Assembly (NCBI GenBank): GCA_050290865.1
Contig: JBNKIW010000005.1
Span: 123,245 to 187,244 of the forward strand
Source: JARRLC01 sp050290865
GTDB lineage: Bacteria; Pseudomonadota; Alphaproteobacteria; Rhizobiales; Rhodomicrobiaceae
Direction of reading: 5' to 3'
DNA: 64,000 bases
Positions 55,810-63,863 of the stretch are shown here, piece after piece (within the stretch, counting starts at the first letter, position 1; every line of letters begins with the position of its first letter). The notes under the pieces are model-generated. The model was given only the letters and a program-made list of their open reading frames with translations. It ran no database searches and was not told where the DNA came from. A program made the translations under genes and the position numbers.

Positions 55810-57072
55810 TTACGCCGTCCCGAACTTCAACAGCTTTATGGCGTTGAAATCCTGTACGCCCCCGCCGACGCGCTTCGTGGTGTAGAACAGCACGTAGGGT
55901 TTGGCACTGAAGGGATCGCGCAGGATGCGGATACCGATGCGGTCCACGACCAGATAGCCGCGCTGAAAGTCGCCGAAAGCGATCGCGAGGCTGTCCGTGT
56001 CGATGTCGGGCATATCCTCGGTTTCGGCGATGGGGAAGGTCATCAGCGTGGCGCCTTGGCCCGCCTGTTCGCCCGGCCGCCAGATGTAGTTGCCGTCACC
56101 GTCCTTGATCTTTCGGATTTCGGCCTGCGTGGAGCGGTTCATCACCCAGTGCGCATTGGCGCGGTAGGCCGATTTCAGCGCGTAGACGAAGTCGATGAGT
56201 TTGTCGGCCGGGTCTGTCGCAGGCCAGTCGCCGTCGGCGCCGGTCGTCAGATAACCGATCTTGCCCCATTGCCATGACGCGTCGTCGACGGTGTCATAGC
56301 TGAGGAAGCCTTTCGGCATGGAGACGCCGTCACCGGAGACAAAGGCGGTGTTCTCCTGCTCCGCGAAGGCGAGGCGCACTTCCTCGGCGACCCATTCGTC
56401 GATGTTGACAGCCGCGTCATCCAGAAGCGTCTGCGTCGCCGCGGGCATGGCGTAGAGTTCCATGGTGGGGAAGGCGAGCTCGGCTAGTGTAGGCGTATTC
56501 GTCTGCGCCCGGCTGCCGGTCTCGGCTGCCCACCCGGTTGCCGCACCGCTAATTGCGAACGGTTTCTTGTAGGTGCTGGACGACACCTGGCGGACGGCCG
56601 AAATCGCGCGGATGGGCGATGCTTCGGTGAGCGCGCGCATGACGCCCGCCTCGACCTCCTGCGGCACCAGATAGCCGCCATCGGCGCCGCTGCCGGCAGA
56701 CAGTGCCTTCTCCTCCAGCATGCGGAGATTACTTGCTTCGCCATGGCGCACATAGGCCTCGAAGGCTGCTTTGTGTTCGGAGCCCGCCGCAGAACGCGGA
56801 GCCGTACCGCCACGCTGCGGGCGCGCTGCCTTCAGGACCAGATCGTCGACCGTCCGCTTGGTTTCGTCGAGCGCGCGGTTGATGCGGTCGAGCTTGTCTT
56901 CGGTGACGGCGTCGGTCGCCATCCGGGTTTCGAGCTGCGCCAGGCGCTCGTCGTTGGTTTCCTTGAAGGCCTCGAAGGTACGCAGAACGCCATCATACGC
57001 GTCCCCGATGTCGGAAGCCGCGGGCCGCACGGCCTTATTCTCCCAGCAGCCGGGAGCGGAATGTTCGGTCAT
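55810..57072 (-). CDS. GTA gp5-like HK97-fold major capsid protein
   Basis: 420 residues. N-terminal scaffold-like delta domain (about 1-105, LAQLETRMATDAVTEDKLDRINRALDETKRTVDDLVLKA) is removed by the gp4 protease. The HK97 core follows (AFEAYVRHGEASNLRMLEEKALSAGSGADGGYLVPQEVEAGVMRALTEASPIRAIS..., ending FYTTKRVGGGVQDFNAIKLLKFGTA). Its start overlaps the gp4 stop by 4 bp (ATGA). Confidence 0.95.
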   Translation of the reverse strand: MTEHSAPGCWENKAVRPAASDIGDAYDGVLRTFEAFKETNDERLAQLETRMATDAVTEDKLDRINRALDETKRTVDDLVLKAARPQRGGTAPRSAAGSEHKAAFEAYVRHGEASNLRMLEEKALSAGSGADGGYLVPQEVEAGVMRALTEASPIRAISAVRQVSSSTYKKPFAISGAATGWAAETGSRAQTNTPTLAELAFPTMELYAMPAATQTLLDDAAVNIDEWVAEEVRLAFAEQENTAFVSGDGVSMPKGFLSYDTVDDASWQWGKIGYLTTGADGDWPATDPADKLIDFVYALKSAYRANAHWVMNRSTQAEIRKIKDGDGNYIWRPGEQAGQGATLMTFPIAETEDMPDIDTDSLAIAFGDFQRGYLVVDRIGIRILRDPFSAKPYVLFYTTKRVGGGVQDFNAIKLLKFGTA

Positions 57073-57695
57073 GTCATCCTCATGAGGTTTTGAGAAAAAG
57101 GGACGCCCTCGCCCGGCCGCGCGCTTCGCCGCTCCTGGGTCGGGCGGCGGGTGGCGGGATAGGGACTCCGCGGGGCGGCCATTGGGGAAGGAGAGATGGC
57201 CGCCGGGCGAGGCCGGGCGAGGGGAAATGCTGCCGTCGCGCTTGACTTAATTGCCGACACGCGCGCTCCGGGCAGCATGGGGAACGTGACGATGGAGATT
57301 TCCCACAGATCGATGTCATACAGGCGACGCCGGCCGGTGCGGGCGTCGCGCACCGCACGCCGGGCGCGGAAGCCGATGGACAGGCCGTCGAGCGCCTGCC
57401 CGCGGATCAGCGCCAGGATTTCGCGGGCACGGGGCGCCTCGCCGATGAGGTGACCACGCACGAACAGTCCGCGCGCATCCTCGCGGATTTCGTCCCAGGC
57501 GCCGATAGGCTGAGACGGATCATGCTGGAAGAGCATGCGGATGCCGCTCGCACCCCGCTGGCTGAGGGCGGTGCGGAAGGCCCCGGGGACGACGATGTCG
57601 CGGCCCTGGTCTTCGATGCCGAACAGGCTGGCGTAGCCCTCGATGCGGTTGCCGGCGCGAGCCAGAGCAGGCGCAATTGATGATGAGGAGGTCAA
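57069..57695 (-). CDS. GTA gp4-like HK97 prohead protease
   Basis: 208 residues. Serine protease that matures the prohead: IEGYASLFGIEDQGRDIVVPGAFRTAL, LFQHDPSQPIGAWDEIREDARGLFVRGHL (catalytic His in the QHD motif) and GQALDGLSIGFRARRA (catalytic Ser in the LSIG motif). The C-terminal 60 residues are Pro/Arg-rich and probably disordered. It is coupled to the capsid gene downstream. Confidence 0.93.
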   Translation of the reverse strand: MTSSSSIAPALARAGNRIEGYASLFGIEDQGRDIVVPGAFRTALSQRGASGIRMLFQHDPSQPIGAWDEIREDARGLFVRGHLIGEAPRAREILALIRGQALDGLSIGFRARRAVRDARTGRRRLYDIDLWEISIVTFPMLPGARVSAIKSSATAAFPLARPRPAAISPSPMAAPRSPYPATRRPTQERRSARPGEGVPFSQNLMRMT

Positions 57696-57782
57696 GCCGT
57701 CACTCCAAGGAAGAACAGCCGCTCGCGTCGATGTCTGGCGGCAAGGGATCAGCGGGGTGCGGATGCAGGCAGAGCAGGTGTC

Positions 57783-58991
57783 TTATTCGCCCGCATCCAG
57801 CGGCGGCATGCCCACGGCGGCGCGCTTTTCATCCGTGGTGATGAAATCCGCCCGCTGCACGCGCTCCCACAGTGCTGTGCGCTCGGTGCTGAGTGCCTCG
57901 ACATGGTCGAGAGCCGGACGCAGTTCCAGGCGCTCGCCGTACATCGGCGAGAGCCAGGCCGACAGCGCCTTCAGCGTACGGTTGACCAGGACGAGGACGG
58001 TCTGCCGCCAGAAGACACGGTTGGCCTCGCTATAATTTGAGTAAGTGTTATCGCCCGGAATGCCGAGCAGCATGGGCGGCACGCCCAGGGCCAGCGCGAT
58101 TTCGCGCGCGGCGACATGCTTGGCTTCGATGAAATCCATGTCCTTGGGTGACAGCGACATGGTCTTCCAGTCTAGCCCGCCCTCAAGTAGGAGCGGACGC
58201 CCGGCATTCATCGCGCCCTGGTAGTTCTCCTCCAGTTCGGCCTTCAGCCGCGCGAACTGATCCTCAGAAAGATGTCCGTCGCCGGTGGTGTAGACCAGCG
58301 CGCCCGAGGGGCGTGCGGCGTTATCGAGCAGCGCCTTGTTCCAGGCGCTCGCAGCGTTGTGCAGGTCGATCGCCGTACTGGCGGACTCGATCGGGCTCAT
58401 GCCGTAATAGTCGTTGGACGGATTGAACAGCGCCATATGCAGGATCGGGCGCTGCCCCAGACCGGGTACATGGGCAAAACGCACGGTCATGCCGTTCACG
58501 GTATATTCGTAGGCTTCCGGCCAGCCATCCGCTCCCGCCACGACCTTCATGCGGTCGGGGCGCAGGACGTGCAGCTCGCGGACTTCGCCTCCGGTGCTCA
58601 CCGCCTCCATATAGGCGTTGCCTGCGATCAGCAGGTAGCCGTACCAGTCCTCGAGCAGATCCGGACCGCACGCCGCCGCATTCGGGCGGGCGAGAAGCGT
58701 GAGCAGCGGATGCTCCCGTATCTCGTGGGCACCGTCGAAAAGCCGCAAGGGGACCGATGATGCCGCCTCGGCGATCATCCGCACACCGCGGTAGACGATC
58801 GGGTTGCGCGCGTATCCTTCGCGGGCAAAGGCGGCGTAGTCGCGCGGCGACCAGACCGGCTGGCCAATCGAGTGCAGGGCGATGAGCGGCGCCGTGGCGC
58901 TCGCCTTGCAGGCGGGCGCAGTGACGGGTTTTGTGCCGCGCAGAAGCGTGGCGGTACGTTGCCAGAGGGACATGGGAAGCCTTGGAGTCAT
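57783..58991 (-). CDS. GTA gp3-like portal protein
   Basis: 402 residues, HK97 family portal that forms the DNA entry ring. Marks: NPIVYRGVRMIAEAASSVPLRLF, DLLEDWYGYLLIAGNAYMEAV, LRPDRMKVVAGADGWPEAYEYTVNG, and SPKDMDFIEAKHVAAREIALALGVPPMLLGIPGDNTYSNYSEANRVFWRQTVLVLVNRTLKAL. It is the first structural gene after the two inserted porin genes. An 87-bp gap precedes gp4. Confidence 0.94.
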   Translation of the reverse strand: MTPRLPMSLWQRTATLLRGTKPVTAPACKASATAPLIALHSIGQPVWSPRDYAAFAREGYARNPIVYRGVRMIAEAASSVPLRLFDGAHEIREHPLLTLLARPNAAACGPDLLEDWYGYLLIAGNAYMEAVSTGGEVRELHVLRPDRMKVVAGADGWPEAYEYTVNGMTVRFAHVPGLGQRPILHMALFNPSNDYYGMSPIESASTAIDLHNAASAWNKALLDNAARPSGALVYTTGDGHLSEDQFARLKAELEENYQGAMNAGRPLLLEGGLDWKTMSLSPKDMDFIEAKHVAAREIALALGVPPMLLGIPGDNTYSNYSEANRVFWRQTVLVLVNRTLKALSAWLSPMYGERLELRPALDHVEALSTERTALWERVQRADFITTDEKRAAVGMPPLDAGE

Positions 58992-59282
58992 ATCGCCGGG
59001 TGGCGGGGCTGAAGGATGAGCACAGTGTCCGGAATTGAGTTATTCCGTTATTTGGATGATCGGGCGCCGTTCGCGGAGGCGTCAGTACGAAGCCCGAGGG
59101 CTGTTGCTTTCAAAGCACGCCATGGTTGTGATTGGCAGTTTGCCACAGAAAAGATGGTGCTCATGCAAACCTCTTATGCTACGGCAATGCTAGGTGGCGA
59201 GCGCATTTCGACACACCTAATAAGGGTATTCGCAAACCACGCTGTAGGCGCGTTTTTTCCGCACATCTGGATGGAGATCCAT

Positions 59283-60080
59283 ATGCTTCGCAGAATTTCG
59301 ATTGCGCTCCTCGGCGCAAGTGCACTCGTCTCCTCCGCAGGCGCCGGAGACTTCACAGGCTTTAAAGACACTCCGGCATACTACCCCTGCTATAACTGGG
59401 GCGGACGCTATGTTGGCATTAACGGCGGATATGCGTGGGGCAACACCCATACTCACGTGACGCCGCTGCCGAGCGCGACTGCTTTCGTTTATCTTGCGGA
59501 GCAGACATTCGACCCCCATCCGGGTGGAGGCCTGGGCGGTGTTCAGCTGGGCTACAACTGGCAGCCAGGAAATCTCCTCGTCCTCGGGGTGGAGGCGGAC
59601 GCCCAGGTTACGTCTATCGACGGCAACGAATTGCAGACGCCCGTCACTCAGGCGGACGGCACACCGTTGATCATAGCCGGGATGGAAGGCAACTATGTCA
59701 CCGTTCACCAGAAGATGGACTGGTTCGGAACGCTGAGGCTTCGCGCTGGCACGACCGCCATCGACCCGCAATGGCTCATTTTCATGACCGGCGGCCTCGC
59801 ATTGGGCCATGTCGAGGGCAGTGCCGACACCGTGCTGCCGAACTTCGGGAGTTTTCCTGGTAACGTCGACGATATCCGCGCCGGTTGGGTTATCGGCGGC
59901 GGTCTCGAATGGGCATTCGCCGATTGCTGGACGTTCAAGGCCGAATACCTGCACATGGAGTTTGGTTCGGAAGGTGTGACTGCCGATCAGGTTCCGCCCT
60001 CCCCGGTTTATCAGGTGCGCTACGATTTTGACACGATGGTGGACGTCGTTCGCGTTGGCCTGAACTACAAGACCCATTAA
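59283..60080 (+). CDS. Outer-membrane beta-barrel protein (Omp25/Omp31-like), copy 1
   Basis: 265 residues from the ATG at 59283, which has GGATGGAG upstream. A signal peptide (ISIALLGASALVSSAGA) precedes an eight-strand-type barrel of the alphaproteobacterial immunogenic porin family: NWGGRYVGINGGYAWGNT, GGLGGVQLGYNWQPGNLLVLGVEADAQ, WFGTLRLRAGTT, WVIGGGLEWAFADCWTFKAEYLHMEFG and the C-terminal YDFDTMVDVVRVGLNYK. It lies on the opposite strand inside the GTA cluster, between the terminase and portal genes, next to a homologue. A structural role in the envelope is expected; a link to GTA function is not shown. Confidence 0.9.
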   Translation: MLRRISIALLGASALVSSAGAGDFTGFKDTPAYYPCYNWGGRYVGINGGYAWGNTHTHVTPLPSATAFVYLAEQTFDPHPGGGLGGVQLGYNWQPGNLLVLGVEADAQVTSIDGNELQTPVTQADGTPLIIAGMEGNYVTVHQKMDWFGTLRLRAGTTAIDPQWLIFMTGGLALGHVEGSADTVLPNFGSFPGNVDDIRAGWVIGGGLEWAFADCWTFKAEYLHMEFGSEGVTADQVPPSPVYQVRYDFDTMVDVVRVGLNYKTH

Positions 60081-60348
60081 CACAAGGTTATCTCCCCAGG
60101 ATGCAGATGCGTCCGGGATCCTGCCAACGTTCGGCGCGGGCGTGGTTTCGGTTGCCTGCAAGCCGAATCTGTTGCCGCTGGGACACGGACGGGTCGTGAT
60201 CGTCCCCTGCGAGGCAAAAAAGAGATGTTTCGTTGCGTGGCGCGTGCTAGTACAACCAATGAGTGTAGATGCGGTAGTAGCTCAATGTGCGATTGTGGCT
60301 GTCAATGCACGCTGTAAGCGTCATCCGCTTATTTGGATGGAGTTCCAT

Positions 60349-61143
60349 ATGCTTCGTAGACTGTCAGTAGCGCTTCTCAGCGCATGTGCGTTCATTCCCT
60401 CTGCCGGCGCCGCCGATCTCGGAGGAAGCCTGAAAGACCAGCCGGCTTATGTTGCTCCCTTTACCTGGACCGGGCGCTATCTCGGCCTGAATGCGGGGTA
60501 TGGCTGGGGGCACACGCGTACCCATGTTGAACCGCTGCCGGATGTGAACACATTCTTTGATCTTCGCCCTGTCCGGCTCAATCCCAACCCTGACGGTGCT
60601 CTGGGTGGTGCGCAAATCGGCTACAACTGGCAGACGGGCTCACTTGTGTTCGGCGCGGAAGCGGATTTTCAAGGCGCAAATATTAGCGGCACGGCTGTCG
60701 AGGCGCCTATCATCAACAGTCAGGGTAACGTGTACGGTGGAAACGGCGACCACATCAGGGTGCATCGTAGTCTGGACTGGTTCGGAACGGCCCGGCTTCG
60801 CGCGGGCATAACGGCTTGGGAGCCGCGCGTGTTGCTGTTCGCGACCGGCGGTCTTGCGTTCGGTCAGGTCAAGGGCGACGCCAACACGGACTTCCGCCCG
60901 ACCGGCACTACGCAATATCCGGCCGACTTCAGCGACACGCGGACAGGCTGGGTGCTTGGCGGCGGCTTCGAATGGGCGTTCAACGACAATTGGTCGTTCA
61001 AGACCGAGTACCTGCATATGGACTTTGGTTCCAAGTCGGTCACGGCCAATCCAGTTCCGGCAAATCCACCGTTCCAGGTGCGCTATGACTTCGACACCGA
61101 GGTTGACGTCGTCCGAGCCGGTTTGAACTACAAAATTCGGTGA
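60349..61143 (+). CDS. Outer-membrane beta-barrel protein (Omp25/Omp31-like), copy 2
   Basis: 264 residues from the ATG at 60349. The context TTTGGATGGAG-TTCCATATGCTTCG before and at the start is nearly the same as in copy 1, so this is a tandem duplicate. Signal peptide LSVALLSACAFIPSAGAA; barrel segments TWTGRYLGLNAGYGWGHT, GALGGAQIGYNWQTGSLVFGAEADFQ, WFGTARLRAGIT, WVLGGGFEWAFNDNWSFKTEYLHMDFG and YDFDTEVDVVRAGLNYK. The loops differ more than the strands, consistent with selection on surface-exposed parts. It is convergent with the terminase gene. Confidence 0.9.
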   Translation: MLRRLSVALLSACAFIPSAGAADLGGSLKDQPAYVAPFTWTGRYLGLNAGYGWGHTRTHVEPLPDVNTFFDLRPVRLNPNPDGALGGAQIGYNWQTGSLVFGAEADFQGANISGTAVEAPIINSQGNVYGGNGDHIRVHRSLDWFGTARLRAGITAWEPRVLLFATGGLAFGQVKGDANTDFRPTGTTQYPADFSDTRTGWVLGGGFEWAFNDNWSFKTEYLHMDFGSKSVTANPVPANPPFQVRYDFDTEVDVVRAGLNYKIR

Positions 61144-61191
61144 ACGCAGTGTCGTCCGGAGCGGACCGGTGCGCTCGCGGAAATATGTCTC

Positions 61192-61214
61192 CCCCCGGTA
61201 CAGAGTGCCGGGGG
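61192..61214. terminator. Hairpin between porin copy 2 and the terminase gene
   Basis: CCCCCGG-TACAGAGTG-CCGGGGG, 7-bp GC arms, between two convergent genes. There is no clear T-run on either strand, so it is a candidate bidirectional stop hairpin only. Confidence 0.4.
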
Positions 61215-61301
61215 CAGTGCCCAGCAGAAATCGGTCTTGGGGAGCGCGTTGGCGACGCTGGGTCGCCACGGTTGGCGTTTGTCGCTCAGAGCCCCTCTCG
61301 C

Positions 61302-62663
61302 TCAGAACGACCGAATTCGCGGTTCTGGCTTCTGCTCGAGCATGAGTTCCGTGAGCGCCCAGACCAGCGCGTCCACTCTGTCGGGACTTCCCGTTGCGGT
61401 CATGCCGCCTGCGGCAAAATCACACATCTGATCCTCCAACTCGGGCCACACGCCAACATGGTGGACGCGGCCCTGCTCGTACAGCGCTGCCACCGGCTCC
61501 GCCCGCGAATACTTCCCGCGCGTGGCGCGCACCATGCGCAGAGGGAGCGCTGGTGAAACCTGACGCAACATTTCGGAAACCAATTCGCCACCCTGGTTGA
61601 CCTCGGCGACGACACAATCCGCTTCCAGACTCTCGTAAAGCCGTACAGCGGCGCGTGCCCAGTCAAGGGGTTTACGTCCTTGCACCGTGGCGTCAGCCAG
61701 GATGTATGCATGGCCGTCCGCGGCGCGCCCCGCTGCGACGATGCCGCAGGCGTCTGCACGGCTGCCGCTCGTCACCGGCGGATCGATCGCCACCACGATC
61801 CGGATGAGCGGCGGTGCGAGTTCCAGCCGCGCGCGCTCGACAATATCGCGGTGCCAAAGCGCATCGTCGCGATCTTCGATCAGTTCGCCCTCAAGCTCCT
61901 GTCGCCCTAGTCGCGTTCCTCGATAGCGGGCAGTGATCGTGCCCAGAAAACTGGGCGCAAGATTGGCGGCGTTGGCGCGCGTTGCGGCATGGCTGACGGC
62001 CGTGGAGGGTTCGGCGAGAAGCCGTTTCAGTATCGGGACCGGCCGCGGGGTTGTCGTGACAGTCTGACGTGGCTGACGACCGAGCCGGAGGCAGAACTGT
62101 AGCATGTCCCATGTGCGCTCCGCGTAACGCCATTTTCCAAGCTCGTCAGCCCACGCCGCACCAAACTGCGGACCGCGCAGGGATTCCGGATCGTCTGCTG
62201 AATACAGGCGGGCTGCAGCACCATTCGGCCAGACCAACTCGCGGCGCGAGGCATTGAAGACCGGGCGTTCAGTCGGCGGGTGGATAGCGAGCAAGCCCGA
62301 TGGCCCTTCAATCATCACGGCGCGCGCCTCTCCGAGTGTTTCGCCAATCAATGCGATGTTCTCGACCGGGGCCGTCGCGAATGGCGGGCATCCCAGGGCG
62401 AGACCGCGGACCCACTCTGCGCCGGTACGGGTCTTTCCCGATCCACGCCCCCCGAGAACCAGCCATGTCGTCCAGGGAGCGCCGTTGCACGCGGTTGCGG
62501 GTGGGAGTTGGTCGTCGCGTGCCCACAACTGCCAGTCATATTTCAGGAACTCGGCTTCCTCCTCGCTGAGGGAACGTGTGAATGCGTCAATCTCGCAAAC
62601 CCTCGCGCAGTTTTTCAAGGCGCTCCGCAAGGTCGTGGCGAAGGGTGTCCGTGTCATGAGCAT
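61302..62663 (-). CDS. GTA gp2-like large terminase
   Basis: 453 residues. DNA-packaging ATPase and nuclease. The Walker A is GGRGSGKTRTGAEW (about 71-84). The Walker B-like strand is FGAAWADELGKW (about 168). The nuclease part begins with IRIVVAIDPPVTSGSRADACGIV (about 287, Asp) and includes VAEVNQGGELVSEML and DRVDALVWALTEL near the end. The first 20 residues look less conserved, so the true start may be a little downstream. It overlaps the small terminase gene by 77 bp. Confidence 0.94.
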   Translation of the reverse strand: MLMTRTPFATTLRSALKNCARVCEIDAFTRSLSEEEAEFLKYDWQLWARDDQLPPATACNGAPWTTWLVLGGRGSGKTRTGAEWVRGLALGCPPFATAPVENIALIGETLGEARAVMIEGPSGLLAIHPPTERPVFNASRRELVWPNGAAARLYSADDPESLRGPQFGAAWADELGKWRYAERTWDMLQFCLRLGRQPRQTVTTTPRPVPILKRLLAEPSTAVSHAATRANAANLAPSFLGTITARYRGTRLGRQELEGELIEDRDDALWHRDIVERARLELAPPLIRIVVAIDPPVTSGSRADACGIVAAGRAADGHAYILADATVQGRKPLDWARAAVRLYESLEADCVVAEVNQGGELVSEMLRQVSPALPLRMVRATRGKYSRAEPVAALYEQGRVHHVGVWPELEDQMCDFAAGGMTATGSPDRVDALVWALTELMLEQKPEPRIRSF

Positions 62664-63087
62664 TCTTCCCAGCCGAGGTAGAAGTTTGCGCCGGCGCCGT
62701 GGCAGTCTTGCTTTCCGCCTCCGCCTTGCTACCGAAGCCCTTCAGTTTCTCGAACAATCGGACCAGTGTGTTGAGAGTGCGAGCGTCGCGTTCGCTATCG
62801 GCGGCAGTAGTAATGCCGCCCTGTGCCATACGGTTTTCAAACTCGGTCATCTTCTGGTCCAATGCAATGAGCAGCCTCTCGGCCATGCGTGCGCCGCGCT
62901 CGCGGTTCCGAGAAGAGTTAGCGCGGCGATGACGCTTTTCCCAGCCATCTTGCGCGGCGCGACGGTAAAGTGCGCCCGCCGACACGTCGTGGAGCGCGGA
63001 AATTTCAGCGATTGTCAGGTCACCTGCCGCGTAGTCGCGAGCAATCGCGGCCCAGTCGCGGGGAGCCTGGGATATGGGAGGGGACAA
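62587..63087 (-). CDS. GTA gp1-like small terminase
   Basis: 166 residues. The N-terminal helix-turn-helix (DWAAIARDYAAGDLTIAEISALHDVSAGALYRRAAQDGWEKRHRR) recognises DNA, and a helical oligomerisation region follows (MAERLLIALDQKMTEFENRM...SERDARTLNTLVRLFEKLKGFG). The tail (DTLRHDLAERLEKLREGLRD) fits the terminase-binding end of GTA gp1. It is the first gene of the cluster, with a 317-base leader to the candidate promoter. Confidence 0.88.
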   Translation of the reverse strand: MSPPISQAPRDWAAIARDYAAGDLTIAEISALHDVSAGALYRRAAQDGWEKRHRRANSSRNRERGARMAERLLIALDQKMTEFENRMAQGGITTAADSERDARTLNTLVRLFEKLKGFGSKAEAESKTATAPAQTSTSAGKNAHDTDTLRHDLAERLEKLREGLRD

Positions 63088-63403
63088 GAGACCTCGCGAG
63101 GGAAGATCTAGATATTGTCACGAATTCGCAGTGTCAGCGCGAATTGCAAGGGAGGCACGCCCGCAAACAAACGAAGCCAACAGCTTCGCGTTCCGCCCGC
63201 TGCGCGGCGGGGAAACGAGCGTAACCTTTCAAGAGTGGAGTTGCTCATCGCCTCGTTCGGTAGACGCCACCTACCGAAAGCGAGAGGCGCAAGAGGGGGC
63301 AGATGATATGGCTACCGGCAGCGGAAGACCTTGTGCTGTTGGTGGCGAAGACGGTCACATCCTTCACTCTGAGTTCCTCACCCACTTTCCGCATCATAGC
63401 TAA

Positions 63404-63432
63404 ACTCTACACGACTAGCGTTATGGTGTCAA
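63404..63432 (-). promoter_or_regulatory. Candidate sigma-70 promoter of the GTA cluster
   Basis: On the minus strand TTGACA (63432-63427), 17 bases, then TAGAGT (63409-63404), a perfect -35 and a 4-of-6 -10 box. It reads towards the small terminase gene 317 bp away. The stretch 63088-63403 between them holds no gene I can support and would be the 5' leader. Confidence 0.55.
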
Positions 63433-63440
63433 TGAAAAAA

Positions 63441-63455
63441 TCACGCAATACGTGA
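63441..63455. promoter_or_regulatory. Inverted repeat next to the GTA promoter, possible operator
   Basis: TCACG-CAATA-CGTGA, a perfect 5-bp dyad, lies 8 bp upstream of the -35 box. Its place suits an activator or repressor site; the protein is unknown. Confidence 0.4.
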
Positions 63456-63604
63456 ATTGCTTGCCAATGAACAGCGCGAGGCTCGATGCATACCTTTGCA
63501 GGACAATGAAAGTGTACTCCGCGTCTTGAAAAACGCCACGCGATCTAAAAAGGCTCGTTTGGCCGCGCCAGTGAGAAAACCAGCCCACAGCACTCGACTC
63601 ATTT

Positions 63605-63861
63605 TCAAAGCCCGAGTCTGATCAATGGTTTGGGCGGGATTTTTTCGGAGACGAGGGCGTGGAGGAAGGCGATGACTTGACCGCTGATCTTGCGCGCGAG
63701 GATTTTTCGCAAGACAGTAAGGCCGAATGCGAAGTGGGAGATGGCCCTGCGTCCGTGTTTCTTGACGGGGATCGGATGCGCGCGGGCGGCGCTGGCACCG
63801 GTTTTGGCGGCAAGCGCGGCGGCGACGGCCATCAGCACGAGGAGTGTTTCGAGCTTTTTCG
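63605..63861 (-). pseudogene. C-terminal remnant of a DDE transposase (IS4-like)
   Basis: About 85 codons of open frame without a proper start: KLETLLVLMAVAAALAAKTG...HPIPVKKHGRRAISHFAFGLTVLRKILA. The KKHGRRAxSxFxxGLxxLxxIL end is typical of IS4-type transposases. The 5' part is missing, and the frame is interrupted at about 63862 by what looks like the end of an IS1595-type element. It marks the edge of the GTA region. Confidence 0.65.
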
Positions 63862-63863
63862 GA

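Noticed and set aside
40509..63087. Interpretation as an active temperate prophage
   Set aside because: No integrase, repressor, replication gene or attachment repeat seen; gene order and families are those of a GTA.
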